From Companilactobacillus nantensis DSM 16982 (GTDB lineage Bacteria > Bacillota > Bacilli > Lactobacillales > Lactobacillaceae): a stretch of DNA of 64,000 nt. Where the stretch lies: NCBI RefSeq assembly GCF_001435815.1, contig NZ_AZFV01000009.1, positions 36,314 through 100,313 of the forward strand. Reading direction: 5' to 3'. Below, piece after piece: positions 23,600 to 32,608 of this stretch. Below the pieces are notes generated by a model. It was not told the origin of the DNA. It worked only from the letters and a program-made list of their open reading frames with translations, and did not search any database. How positions within the stretch are numbered: position 1 is the stretch's first letter; the number at the start of each line of letters is the position of its first letter. The position numbers and the translations under genes are program-made.

Positions 23600-24154
23600 A
23601 TGAAACGAGAATTTTTAAAAGGTTTGAATTTAGAAGAATCTGTCATTGATCAAATTATGTCACAAAATGGTGTTGATATTGAAAATACTAAGAAATCATT
23701 TGGGGATGTTGATTCCATTAAGCAAGAGAATGAATCTTACAAATCTCAATTAGCAGAGCGCGATAAAGATATTAAGTCATTATCTAAGAAAGTCAAAGAT
23801 AACGATGATTTATCTAGTCAACTCAAGGATTTACAAGGTAAATATAAAACCGACACTACTAATCTCAATGAACAACTTAATCAAACCAAACTAAACAGTG
23901 CTTTGAATGAAACTCTGACTGCCGCTAAGGTTCGCAATCCTAAAGCTATTAAAGGCTTATTGAATATGGATGACATCAAATTAAATGATAAGGGCGAATT
24001 AGTTGGTGTTAATGATCAAATTGATTCACTCAAAAAGTCAGATGGTTATCTATTTGATGAAGGACAACATCAAGACTACAGCCCTGCTGGCGGTAATGGT
24101 TCCAATGATAAGAATGACGTTCAAACATTAACTAATATATTTAAAGGAGAGTAA
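23600..24154 (+). CDS. Phage scaffold protein
   Basis: A 184-residue scaffold (GP20-like family). After an N-terminal helix pair (LKGLNLEESVIDQIMSQNG) it is a long coiled coil (about 35-115, QLAERDKDIKSLSKKVKDND) with a basic, capsid-binding C-terminus containing NPKAIKGLLNMDDIKL. It guides capsid assembly and precedes the major capsid gene by six bases. The start ATG 23600 follows AGAGGA; the longer frame from 23555 lacks support. Confidence 0.88.
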   Translation: MKREFLKGLNLEESVIDQIMSQNGVDIENTKKSFGDVDSIKQENESYKSQLAERDKDIKSLSKKVKDNDDLSSQLKDLQGKYKTDTTNLNEQLNQTKLNSALNETLTAAKVRNPKAIKGLLNMDDIKLNDKGELVGVNDQIDSLKKSDGYLFDEGQHQDYSPAGGNGSNDKNDVQTLTNIFKGE

Positions 24155-24160
24155 TAAATA

Positions 24161-25072
24161 ATGGCAACAATTAACTATGCTGATGCATATCAACAAGCTA
24201 TTCAAGAAGGTTTCTATGATGGTCATCTATTTTCTGCTGCATTGTGGAATTCACCATCTAATTCACTAATCAAATTTGATGGAGCAAAACATATTAAATT
24301 ACCACGTTTGACAATCGACTCAGGCCGTAAGGATAGAAGTCGTAGAACAATCACAGAAATTGTTTCTAACTATTCCAATGATTGGGATTCATATGAATTG
24401 AAGAATGAACGTTATTGGTCAACATTAGTTGATCCATCTGATATTGATGAATCTAATATGGTCATTTCACTAGCTAATATCACTAAGCAATTTAACCTTG
24501 ATGAGAAGCTACCAGAAAAAGACCGATACATGTTCAGTAAATTGTATAAAGAAAAAGTAGATGCAAATGATGGTGGTATTTCAACTGATACGTTAGATGA
24601 AAAGAACATCTTAGGGGCTTTTGATAACATGATGGCTAACTTTGATGAACAACGCATTCCACAATCTGGACGTATTTTGTATGTCACACCTCAAATTAAT
24701 AAGATTTTAAAGAGTGCAGATGCTATTAATCGTTCAATTATTTTAAGTGATCAAGCTAATATCAAGCGTTCTGTATATAGTCTTGATGATGTAACTATCA
24801 ATGTTATTCCATCAGATTTAATGCAAACAGCATTTGATTTTACAGTTGGTTCAAAGCTAGAGGACGATGCTAAACAAATTGAGATGTTTTTAATTTACAA
24901 TGGTGTTCAAGTTGCACCTGAAAAGTATGCCTTTGCTGGCTTTGATGCACCATCTGCTCAAAACAGTGGTAACTATTTGTACTATGAAGATTCTTATGAT
25001 GATGTACTACTTTTGAAGACTAAAACTAAGGGAATTGAGTTCGTTATTGCTGATAAAGCCCCAAAAGCGTAA
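24161..25072 (+). CDS. Major capsid protein
   Basis: A 303-residue major head protein placed directly after the scaffold. It has the segments FSAALWNSPSN, RRTITEIVSNYSNDWDSYEL, ILYVTPQINKIL and IYNGVQVAPEKYA, typical of capsid proteins beside SPP1-like portal and XkdK-type tail genes. The end reads GCC CCA AAA GCG TAA, in which CCCAAAA (25060-25066) is a -1 slippery heptamer. See the extension entry. Confidence 0.92.
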   Translation: MATINYADAYQQAIQEGFYDGHLFSAALWNSPSNSLIKFDGAKHIKLPRLTIDSGRKDRSRRTITEIVSNYSNDWDSYELKNERYWSTLVDPSDIDESNMVISLANITKQFNLDEKLPEKDRYMFSKLYKEKVDANDGGISTDTLDEKNILGAFDNMMANFDEQRIPQSGRILYVTPQINKILKSADAINRSIILSDQANIKRSVYSLDDVTINVIPSDLMQTAFDFTVGSKLEDDAKQIEMFLIYNGVQVAPEKYAFAGFDAPSAQNSGNYLYYEDSYDDVLLLKTKTKGIEFVIADKAPKA

Positions 25073-25203
25073 CCCCTAAACTGAATAAGCCAACTAGTTC
25101 AAATACGATAGCTGAAATAACAGCTTGGTTAGATGCTAATAACATTGATCATACTGGTAAGACTGCTAAAGATGATTTGTTGGCCTTAGTTCCAGTTGAT
25201 TAG
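25066..25203 (+). CDS. -1 frameshift extension of the capsid protein, HeH/LEM-like domain
   Basis: After CCCAAAA at 25060-25066 the -1 frame stays open to TAG 25201-25203 and has no start codon or ribosome site of its own. The added ~45 residues (SVTPKLNKPTSSNTI, AEITAWLDANNIDHTG, KTAKDDLLALVP) match the helix-extension-helix/LEM-like tail often found at the C-terminus of phage structural proteins. A frameshifted minor capsid form of about 347 residues is predicted. Capsid frameshifting is known in Listeria phages; here it is inferred. Confidence 0.65.
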   Translation, partial: SVTPKLNKPTSSNTIAEITAWLDANNIDHTGKTAKDDLLALVPVD

Positions 25204-25213
25204 GGGTGATTAA

Positions 25214-25603
25214 ATGATGATTGAATTTCCAAGAAAGGATGAGATTACAACTAAACTAGCTGTATTAGTTCCTAAAAATGATAATGAAAATTATTCAAGT
25301 GTTGTTGGTTTTGTGGTTGATAAAGTGGTTGGTGATGTTAGTAATTACGTTCATATTCCTATTGATTCAATACCTGAAGAACTTGATATGACGATTATTT
25401 CTATGTGTATACAAATGATTGATACACATGAATTGTTAACTCCTGTTGATGATAGAAATGATGGTGTTACCTCATTATCTGAAGGTGATATTTCAGTGTC
25501 GTTCAAAACGCCTGCTGATGTCTATTCCACACTTCAGTCGGTTAATTCGATTACTGATAATTTCATTGCTCAACTCAATAGTTTTAGGAGAATACAACGA
25601 TGA
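25214..25603 (+). CDS. Head-tail connector (gp15-like adaptor)
   Basis: A 129-residue protein directly downstream of the capsid gene, where the SPP1 gp15/HK97 gp6-type adaptor is encoded. It is mostly helical, with VNSITDNFIAQLNSFRRIQR (cut: SITDNFIAQLNSFRR) at the end. It would bind below the portal. The assignment rests on position and length more than on motif. Confidence 0.7.
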   Translation: MMIEFPRKDEITTKLAVLVPKNDNENYSSVVGFVVDKVVGDVSNYVHIPIDSIPEELDMTIISMCIQMIDTHELLTPVDDRNDGVTSLSEGDISVSFKTPADVYSTLQSVNSITDNFIAQLNSFRRIQR

Positions 25604-25998
25604 AATCAGCATTTAAAAAGATGAATGGAATTATTGAACGTGTCTGGAATGATCGTGTAACTATTACTGGCGTTAAGAATGGTCTACGTAAGGGATTTAC
25701 AGAAGATGTACCAGTAATAATTTGTGAGAATCGACCAGGTAAAGTGATTCTGAGGAGTTTAAAAACCAGTAATCAAACTGAGTTTGGAACTGATCAGTAC
25801 GATGTCAAACTTTTGATTGATAACGATGTTTCTATTCCCGCTGGAGCTGATATTTCAGTAACTGATGTAAATGGTCATGTTACTAAATACAAACGCTCTA
25901 GTAAGGGATATCGTGGTTATGTTAGTCATCAGGAGGTAGCAATGATTCGTGATGAAAAAGCTAAGGATGTGATTAGTGATGGCATGGGGAACGATTGA
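25600..25998 (+). CDS. Head closure / stopper protein
   Basis: A 132-residue beta-rich protein in the SPP1 gp16 position, overlapping the previous gene by four bases. ERVWNDRVTITG and KVILRSLKTSNQTEFGTDQYD (cut: SNQTEFGTDQYD) fit head-closure proteins of lactobacillus phages. It should seal the DNA-filled head before tail joining. Confidence 0.7.
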   Translation: MKSAFKKMNGIIERVWNDRVTITGVKNGLRKGFTEDVPVIICENRPGKVILRSLKTSNQTEFGTDQYDVKLLIDNDVSIPAGADISVTDVNGHVTKYKRSSKGYRGYVSHQEVAMIRDEKAKDVISDGMGND

Positions 25999-26413
25999 CG
26001 ATGCCCAATTTCAAGAATTTGCCGGCAAAGTTAAAAGTAAACTTGATTCAGGGATATTAAAGCAAGAGATTGAAAAGACCTCTCTTAAAGTTGGAACTCA
26101 AGCATTGAAGAATGTTAAGTCATTAACACCTGTCAAAGATGGTAATTTAAGGAAACAATGGTCAGTAGTTGGACCAACATATACAGGAAATGCTTTTGTA
26201 ATTGAGCTTCAAAATAACACTGAATATGCTTCGTACGTTGAGGATGGACACAGGCAAACACCTGGAAGATACGTTCCAGCAATTGGTAAACGTCTGAAAG
26301 CCAGTTGGGTACCTGGTACTCATATGCTTATGAAGACTATGTTTGAAGTTGATGCTCAAATGCCACAATTACTATCACCTGTCTTGAGAGATTTAGGAGG
26401 GCTTTTTGATTGA
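25979..26413 (+). CDS. HK97 gp10-like tail completion protein
   Basis: A 144-residue protein of the HK97 gp10/SPP1 gp16.1 type: VGTQALKNVKSLTPVKDGNLRKQW, here read as SLTPVKDGNLRKQW, and NNTEYASYVEDGHRQTPG are diagnostic. It joins head and tail. The start is ATG 25979, three bases after a GTG, with AAGGA upstream, and it overlaps the previous gene by 20 bp. Confidence 0.85.
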   Translation: MAWGTIDDAQFQEFAGKVKSKLDSGILKQEIEKTSLKVGTQALKNVKSLTPVKDGNLRKQWSVVGPTYTGNAFVIELQNNTEYASYVEDGHRQTPGRYVPAIGKRLKASWVPGTHMLMKTMFEVDAQMPQLLSPVLRDLGGLFD

Positions 26414-26829
26414 AAGAAAGCATTGTTGAACTTATCGGGAATGAACTTGTTGGGTTGTTTCCAAACGTTCAAATTAATAGAGAAAACCGTAAAGGTGGCT
26501 TTGAAGAGCCATCTTTTTTTGTACAAAAAGTGGATACAGGTGTGAAACCTGAATTATTTAATATTCAAAATCGTAAGTATACCTATCAGGTTGTTTATTT
26601 TCCTAAGGTTGATAGGCCAAATGAAGACATGGAGTCAGTTGAAGAGATTCTTTTAGATAATTTCACATCTTTAAAAAGCTATGCAACGATTCGCAATCGA
26701 GATTTTAAACAATCTGATGACAATACCTTACAAATGACTTTTGAAGTATGGATTCGTGCTCATGAAGTCGATAACACCCCTAAACAGGAGAATATGAAAT
26801 TTAAAGGAGGAATTGCTAATGGCAATTGA
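26410..26829 (+). CDS. Tail terminator (DUF6838-like)
   Basis: A 139-residue protein with the pattern GGFEEPSFFVQKV near residue 30, followed by RKYTYQVVYFP, as in the DUF6838/tail terminator group of PBSX-like phages. It caps the tail tube at the head side. It starts at TTG 26410, eight bases after AGGAGGG, and overlaps the next small gene by 11 bp. Confidence 0.75.
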   Translation: MKESIVELIGNELVGLFPNVQINRENRKGGFEEPSFFVQKVDTGVKPELFNIQNRKYTYQVVYFPKVDRPNEDMESVEEILLDNFTSLKSYATIRNRDFKQSDDNTLQMTFEVWIRAHEVDNTPKQENMKFKGGIANGN

Positions 26830-26977
26830 AAGCTATAGCAAAGAATCTTTAGTTAATAGCACAGGATTTAGTCCAATGGACCGAGATATTTTGAAGATTG
26901 TACTTGATAATTCAAAACAATATTCGTTACCTGCTGCCAATCAAGAAATTATTAAGTTTAAAGGAGGAATTAAATAA
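26819..26977 (+). CDS. Small tail-region protein
   Basis: A 52-residue protein from ATG 26819 with GGAGG seven bases before. SKESLVNSTGFSPMDRDILK is helical and charged. It sits where PBSX-like phages encode a short protein just upstream of the sheath gene. Function unknown. Confidence 0.55.
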   Translation: MAIESYSKESLVNSTGFSPMDRDILKIVLDNSKQYSLPAANQEIIKFKGGIK

Positions 26978-26979
26978 AT

Positions 26980-28362
26980 ATGGCTGGAACATGGACAACA
27001 CAGAATAAACGTCGCCCTGGCGCTTATATTAATACGGTTGGTGCTTCACAACCTAAAGCAGATACTAGCTTAGGTAGAACGCTTTTAGTTAGCGATGTAA
27101 CTCTTAATTGGGGATCAAAAGGAATAATTGAATTGAACTCTAATTCTGATTTTAAGGCATTGCTTGGTGAACCATTGAATACTCCTGAACTTGGAGCATT
27201 GAGAGAAACGCTAAAAGGTGCATTAACCGTATTATTTTTAAATAATAATGATGGTGATAAAGCAACAATCGCTAATGTTGCTCTACCTTGGACTTTTACA
27301 GCAAAGTACCCTGGTACTAAAGGTAATGATTTACATGTGTCTGTAGTTAAAGATCCTAATGATAATACAAGAATTACAGTATCAACCATCTATGAAACAG
27401 AAGTTGTTGATCAACAGGTTATTAGAACAACAACAGCAAATGGTCTTAAGTCAAATGAATATATTGATGTGAACTTCACAACTAATGAAGTACCTGGTGT
27501 TGATGACAAACCGGCAACTAATAAATTGGAGGTTTTAGCAAATTCAACAACTTATGATCTAGCAGGCGGAACTACTAAACCAGTGGAGATTACCGAATTA
27601 TTGAATGATGTTCTTGAAACGGCACAATTTAATGTTGTGACCGCAGCAGGGTTTGAACCTAAGAACAATATTCATCAATTAATTGCCACAGCAGTTCAAC
27701 GTTTGAGAGATGAAGAAGGTTATAAGGTTCGTGCAGTTGTTCCTGTGTATGAAGGTGGGTATGACTACAATTATGAAGGCATTTCAGTAGTCGCTAATGG
27801 CGTTGTATTGGAAGATGGTACTCAAATTGATACTACAACTGCGGCTGGTTATTTTGCTGGTATCTCATCTGCTACTGATGCAAGTAAATCATTAACTTAT
27901 TCAGAATATCCTGGTGCAGTTTCAACTAATCCATCACTGAATAACGAATCAACAATTAAGGCATTAAATGATGGTTGCATCGTATTTACAGCCAAGCGTG
28001 GTGGACGTGTTGTAATTGAACAAGATATTAATTCATTGACTACATTTAGCGACAAGAAGCCTAAAGATTTTAGCAAGAATCGAATCATCAGAACTCTAGA
28101 TCAGATTGCTACTGACTCGGAAGAAGCCTTTGAAGATATGTTCATTGGCAAGGTCAATAATGATTCAACTGGTCGTGACTTATTTAAGGCCAATCGAGTT
28201 TCTTATATGTCGAATTTGATGAAAACAGGCATTATTGCAGACTTTGATTCATCAGATTTAACTGTTGAACCTGGTAATGATAAGGATTCAATTTTAGTCA
28301 ATGTTGCAGTAACGCCAGTTGATAGCATGGAAAAACTTTACATGACAATCGTGGTTGAATAG
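26980..28362 (+). CDS. Tail sheath protein (XkdK-like)
   Basis: A 460-residue contractile sheath subunit, which identifies the phage as a myovirus. The N-terminus GTWTTQNKRRPGAYIN is characteristic of XkdK-type sheaths, and the C-terminal domain has ITEL..., EGISVVANG and RVSYMSNLMKTGIIADF. It surrounds the tube and contracts during injection. AAAGGAGG lies upstream of ATG 26980. Confidence 0.95.
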   Translation: MAGTWTTQNKRRPGAYINTVGASQPKADTSLGRTLLVSDVTLNWGSKGIIELNSNSDFKALLGEPLNTPELGALRETLKGALTVLFLNNNDGDKATIANVALPWTFTAKYPGTKGNDLHVSVVKDPNDNTRITVSTIYETEVVDQQVIRTTTANGLKSNEYIDVNFTTNEVPGVDDKPATNKLEVLANSTTYDLAGGTTKPVEITELLNDVLETAQFNVVTAAGFEPKNNIHQLIATAVQRLRDEEGYKVRAVVPVYEGGYDYNYEGISVVANGVVLEDGTQIDTTTAAGYFAGISSATDASKSLTYSEYPGAVSTNPSLNNESTIKALNDGCIVFTAKRGGRVVIEQDINSLTTFSDKKPKDFSKNRIIRTLDQIATDSEEAFEDMFIGKVNNDSTGRDLFKANRVSYMSNLMKTGIIADFDSSDLTVEPGNDKDSILVNVAVTPVDSMEKLYMTIVVE

Positions 28363-28377
28363 GAAGGGGAATGAAAT

Positions 28378-28863
28378 ATGGCTGAATCAACAAGTACTAT
28401 TGGTAGTTTTTTAAGCGGTAGAGATACCATTTCAACAAAGGACGCCAAACTATATATCACAATTGATGGGAAAGTTATTCCTTTGATTGAAGCTACTAAA
28501 TTTACAGCAAAGTTAGAGAAAAATAAGGAAGACGTTCAAGTTCTTGGTAGTAGATGGAAATACAAGAAAACAACAAGTGTTGAAGGTACCGGTACTTTAG
28601 GTGGATATGTAATGAGTTCAACATGGTTGAAATATGCTTTACCTTATATTCAAGGTGGCAAAGATTTATACTTTGAAATCACGATGTCAATTGAAGATGC
28701 TACTTCAAGAGCTGGAAAACAAACAGTTCATTTAGGCGAAGTTAACTTAGATGATATTCCTATTGGAGATTTTGAAGCCGATGATGGTGTAATGGAATGG
28801 GAATCAGACTTTACGTTTGAAGAAGTAGATTTGGTAACACCATTTACAGGATTTGATTTATAG
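28378..28863 (+). CDS. Tail tube protein (XkdM-like)
   Basis: A 161-residue tube subunit. The pattern SGRDTISTKDAKLYITIDGK, cut to RDTISTKDAKLYI, then FTAKLEKNKEDVQVLG and KYKKTTSVEGTGTLGGY matches XkdM/DUF2001 tube proteins. It follows the sheath by 15 bp, the standard order. Confidence 0.92.
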   Translation: MAESTSTIGSFLSGRDTISTKDAKLYITIDGKVIPLIEATKFTAKLEKNKEDVQVLGSRWKYKKTTSVEGTGTLGGYVMSSTWLKYALPYIQGGKDLYFEITMSIEDATSRAGKQTVHLGEVNLDDIPIGDFEADDGVMEWESDFTFEEVDLVTPFTGFDL

Positions 28864-28877
28864 GAGGAGTTTTATTA

Positions 28878-29291
28878 ATGGCAGATGTTAAAGATTTTTT
28901 AATGGAAAATGTAGATGCAAAACCGGAAACAAGGGAGGTTAAGTTCCCTCGATTTAAAGCACCATTTGTAATTAAATCAATTACAGAAGATGAAAACTCA
29001 GTTCTTCAAAAACAAGCAACGACAAAGACTAAGGATAGACAAACACGTCAAATCACGTCAAGTGTGGATCAGTCTAAATATGTTGATCTGTTAGCAGCTG
29101 CATGTGTTGTGTCTCCCGAACTTGATAATGCTGATTTACAGAAGAGTTGGAACTCAATCGCTGATCCAGTGGGACTCTTGAAAAAAATGTTAAAAGTTGG
29201 AGAATATGCCGAATTACTCAACCAAATTCAAGATTTATGTGGTTTTGATTTAGAGGATGTGGATAATCTTCGCGAAGAAGTAAAAAACTAG
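28878..29291 (+). CDS. Tail assembly chaperone, short form (XkdN-like)
   Basis: A 137-residue XkdN-type chaperone that helps the tape measure to fold and sets tail length. EVKFPRFKAPFVIKSI and YVDLLAAACVVSPEL fit the family. The gene ends GTA AAA AAC TAG, in which A AAA AAC (29282-29288) is a canonical -1 slippery site giving the long form. Confidence 0.9.
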   Translation: MADVKDFLMENVDAKPETREVKFPRFKAPFVIKSITEDENSVLQKQATTKTKDRQTRQITSSVDQSKYVDLLAAACVVSPELDNADLQKSWNSIADPVGLLKKMLKVGEYAELLNQIQDLCGFDLEDVDNLREEVKN

Positions 29292-29488
29292 CTAATTCTA
29301 GTGATACAGGCGATTTAAATTACTATTTCTATGCAATGAACGAATATCACTGGACACCTCAAACGTGGCTTTCGTTCTCAAATAGAGAAAGAGCATTAAT
29401 TATCGCTGGAATTGAAATAAGAATCACTGAGGAAAAGAAGCAACAAAAAGAGGCAGAAAGAAAGGCTAAGTCCAAAGCACATCGCTAG
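29288..29488 (+). CDS. -1 frameshift extension of the tail assembly chaperone
   Basis: The -1 frame continues from the slippery site A AAA AAC at 29282-29288 to TAG 29486-29488 and adds 66 residues: DLNYYFYAMNEYHWTPQTWL, RERALIIAGIEIRI, then a Lys/Glu-rich end. This is the typical second part of the G/GT or XkdN/XkdN' pair. It has no independent start signal. Confidence 0.88.
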   Translation, partial: LANSSDTGDLNYYFYAMNEYHWTPQTWLSFSNRERALIIAGIEIRITEEKKQQKEAERKAKSKAHR

Positions 29489-29521
29489 GATTTAGCCTTT
29501 TTTGCTAGAAAGGAGGTTAAT

Positions 29522-32500
29522 ATGGCTACTATAAGTTCAACAATTAAAATTTACGATGGTTTTTCTTCGACATTAAGTAAATTAGGCTCTGGCCTAAGTA
29601 AAGGGGAATCAGGTTTTCAACGTTTTAAATCAGTTTTAAACGGTGGTGGTGCGTTTAGCGGACTAACTAAATCAGCTGGACAAGCTGGTGGATTGTTCAA
29701 ATCTGTTCTTGGCGGAACTGTTGTCGGTGCTGGAATCACTAAAGGTATTGGACTGGCCACTGCTGGAATTACTTCTATGGTAGGTGAGTTGAACGAGTCA
29801 AGTAAGGCGTGGCAGACATTTGATGGTAATATGCAGATGATGGGTAAGTCACCTAAGCAAATAGCTGTTGCTAAGGGTTCCATGCAAAAATTTGCTCAAC
29901 AGACTATTTACTCTGCTTCCGATATGGCCTCTACTTATAGTCAATTAGCGGCCGTCGGTATCAAGGGTACTGGAAAGCTGGTTAAAGGTTTTGGTGGATT
30001 GGCCGCTGCGTCTGATAACCCGCAACAAGCTATGAAGACACTTAGTCAACAAGCTACTCAAATGGCTGCAAAACCAATGGTACAATGGCAAGACTTTAAG
30101 TTGATGTTGGAGCAAACACCTGCTGGTGTATCTCAAGTCGCTAAGACGATGGGAATGTCGACCAAAGATTTAGTTTCAAGTGTTCAAGATGGTAAAATTG
30201 CAACTCAAGACTTCTTTAATGCTATTTCTTCTACGGGTACTAATAAGTACTTTTCAAAAATGGCTACACAATATAAGACAGTTGGTCAAGCTATGGACGG
30301 TTTAAAAGAAACTGTTGCTAATAAGATGCAAGGTGCATTTGATCGGGTTGGTAAAGTCGGAATTAAGATGGTAAGCAATTTAACTGATTCAATCGGGAAT
30401 ATTAACTTTGATGCGTTCGCCGACAAAGCAATGATAGTTATTGGAAAGATTAAACAAGGTATTGGCGATATGTTTGGTGGTTTTAAATCTACTGGGGCTT
30501 TGGATAATATTAAAACTATGTTTGATGATTTGGGTAATGCGGGAAGTAAGATATTTGGAAAGATGTCTGGTGGAAAAAATAATATGTTTTCACAATTAGG
30601 GGCATTTGCCGGCAGCTCTTTATCAGGAGTTGTTAAATCTATTTCTGCCATTGCAAAAGTTATTAGTAGACTGAGTCCTAGTACTATCACAGCATTAGGC
30701 AGTGCTTTTGTAATCCTAAAAGGCGGTTTAAAAGGTCTTGTGTTTACAGCCATTATCAATGGAATTAGTAAATTGAAGCCAAGTACTATAACTAAAATTG
30801 CGGGAACAATTAAAAATCTTGCAGTTGCATTTATAATTTTGAAGGCAGCTATGAAAATTGGTAGTGGAATATCAAATTTTTCAAAGATGTTTAAAAAAAT
30901 GAAGACTCCTAAGACACCTAAAGTTCCTGAAACACCTGAGTTACCTCAAACTCCTAAGACTGGTGGAATTGTTCAATCAGCTGGTGCTTACATGAAATTA
31001 GGAGCAGCTTTGATGATGGTTGGTGCAGGTGTTGCTCTAGCTGGTGGTGGAATGTTGCTTATGGCTATGGCAACTCAAAGAATTGCATCATCTGGTGGTG
31101 CAGCAATAGCTGTATTCTTTGGTATGTTTGCAGCAATTGCCATACTTGCCGTTGTGGTCAAACTACTAGGGCCTGAATTTATCGTGGCCGCTGCTGGATT
31201 TTTAGTATTTTCAGCAGCCTTGTTATTGATTGGTGTGGCTATTTTCATTGCTTCTGCCGGTATAGCATTATTAGCTACTCAATTGCCTTTAATTTCTCAA
31301 TATGGTGTTAGTGCAGCTGTTGGATTATTGGCTTTGGCTGGTGCTATTGCGGTATTTGGATTAGCGGCTATTGTTGGTGCTGTTGGTGTGTTAGCGCTAG
31401 GAATTGCCATTGCAGTTCTTGGCGTAGGTTTTATTATTGGTGCTGTCGGAGCATTGCTATTTGGCGTTTCTTTAATAGTAGTCGGTGCTGGTGCGCTAGT
31501 AGCTGCCGTTGGTGTATTGATGTTAGGTGTAGCCTTGGCCTTAGTATCTGTATTTGCACTTACAGGTGCTGTTGGTTTGCTATTGATGGCAGTAGCCTTG
31601 ATTATGATTGCAGCTGTTGCAATTGTTGCTGGAGTTGGAATGATGGTATTTGCTGTTGCATTAATGATGGCTGCACCACTTATGATGATTGCAGCTGTTG
31701 GAGCATTGTTGCTTGGAGTTGCAGCTATCATTTTGGGAGCAGGATTAATTATCGTTGGTGCTGCACTTATGATTGTTGCTAGTGGCTTAACTATGGTAGC
31801 TTCAGCAGTTATTACCTTGGCGACAGCATTTATTATGGCTGGAACAATGATGGTATCTGCCATTGTTAGTGCTATGTCTAGAGTTGTAACAGCAGTTTCA
31901 AGTGGTATTCAGAATGCTGTAAATGCTGCTAAGGGATTTATTAATTCATTGGTTAGTGTAGGTAAAGATTTAATTCAAGGTTTAGTTAATGGTATTAAAT
32001 CAATGATTGGTTCGGCTGTCAGTGCAGTTAAGAGTGTTGCTGGTAAAGTGGTGGATGCTGCTAAGTCTGTGCTCCATATTGGTTCACCATCAAAATTGTT
32101 TAACCAATATGGACGTTGGGTTGATCAAGGTTTAATCAATGGATTGAACAGAGATTCAGAAAATGCAGCTAATGCTTCAGCAAGCATGGCTCAAGGAGTA
32201 GTTAACGCCGCTTCTAATATGAATCCACAACTCGGGCCAATGACTATGAGTGGATTGACCAATAATCCTGGTGATATGTTAGCAAATAGTTTTCAACGTG
32301 CATTAGGTGTTTTAAACACTTTGATGGCAACCTTTCAAGGTTTAAACGGGTCCAATCTAGGTGTTAATGGAACGATTCAAAATGATTTAAAAAATGATGA
32401 TCCAGTTATAGGCGCTGGTGGTATTGTTTCAAATGGTGCTGATAGCAGTACAACGTCAAACAGTCAAAGTACTGTTAACATTTCGCCTGGAGCAATTCAG

Positions 32501-32596
32501 ATTACAAGCACTGGAAACAGTGATGAAGATTTAGAACACTTAGTTGGAAGATTTGAACAATATTTAATTGAGAAACAAAATGCTTCATTAAGCTAA
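29522..32596 (+). CDS. Tape measure protein
   Basis: A 1024-residue tape measure that fixes tail length. The N-terminal ~300 residues have a TMP repeat region (TYSQLAAVGIKGTG, MVQWQDFKLMLEQTPAGVSQVAK). Residues ~490-800 form a long run of hydrophobic Gly/Ala/Val helices. The C-terminal part has VLHIGSPSKLFNQYGRWVDQGL, a motif common at the end of tape measures. It is preceded by AAGGAGG. The length predicts a tail of roughly 150 nm on the usual 0.15 nm per residue rule. Confidence 0.95.
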   Translation: MATISSTIKIYDGFSSTLSKLGSGLSKGESGFQRFKSVLNGGGAFSGLTKSAGQAGGLFKSVLGGTVVGAGITKGIGLATAGITSMVGELNESSKAWQTFDGNMQMMGKSPKQIAVAKGSMQKFAQQTIYSASDMASTYSQLAAVGIKGTGKLVKGFGGLAAASDNPQQAMKTLSQQATQMAAKPMVQWQDFKLMLEQTPAGVSQVAKTMGMSTKDLVSSVQDGKIATQDFFNAISSTGTNKYFSKMATQYKTVGQAMDGLKETVANKMQGAFDRVGKVGIKMVSNLTDSIGNINFDAFADKAMIVIGKIKQGIGDMFGGFKSTGALDNIKTMFDDLGNAGSKIFGKMSGGKNNMFSQLGAFAGSSLSGVVKSISAIAKVISRLSPSTITALGSAFVILKGGLKGLVFTAIINGISKLKPSTITKIAGTIKNLAVAFIILKAAMKIGSGISNFSKMFKKMKTPKTPKVPETPELPQTPKTGGIVQSAGAYMKLGAALMMVGAGVALAGGGMLLMAMATQRIASSGGAAIAVFFGMFAAIAILAVVVKLLGPEFIVAAAGFLVFSAALLLIGVAIFIASAGIALLATQLPLISQYGVSAAVGLLALAGAIAVFGLAAIVGAVGVLALGIAIAVLGVGFIIGAVGALLFGVSLIVVGAGALVAAVGVLMLGVALALVSVFALTGAVGLLLMAVALIMIAAVAIVAGVGMMVFAVALMMAAPLMMIAAVGALLLGVAAIILGAGLIIVGAALMIVASGLTMVASAVITLATAFIMAGTMMVSAIVSAMSRVVTAVSSGIQNAVNAAKGFINSLVSVGKDLIQGLVNGIKSMIGSAVSAVKSVAGKVVDAAKSVLHIGSPSKLFNQYGRWVDQGLINGLNRDSENAANASASMAQGVVNAASNMNPQLGPMTMSGLTNNPGDMLANSFQRALGVLNTLMATFQGLNGSNLGVNGTIQNDLKNDDPVIGAGGIVSNGADSSTTSNSQSTVNISPGAIQITSTGNSDEDLEHLVGRFEQYLIEKQNASLS

Positions 32597-32608
32597 GAGG
32601 TGGTTTAT

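Noticed and set aside
31297..31863. Long minus-strand open frame within the tape measure gene
   Set aside because: Low-complexity Ala/Thr/Ile/Pro shadow of the Gly/Ala/Val-rich coding strand.
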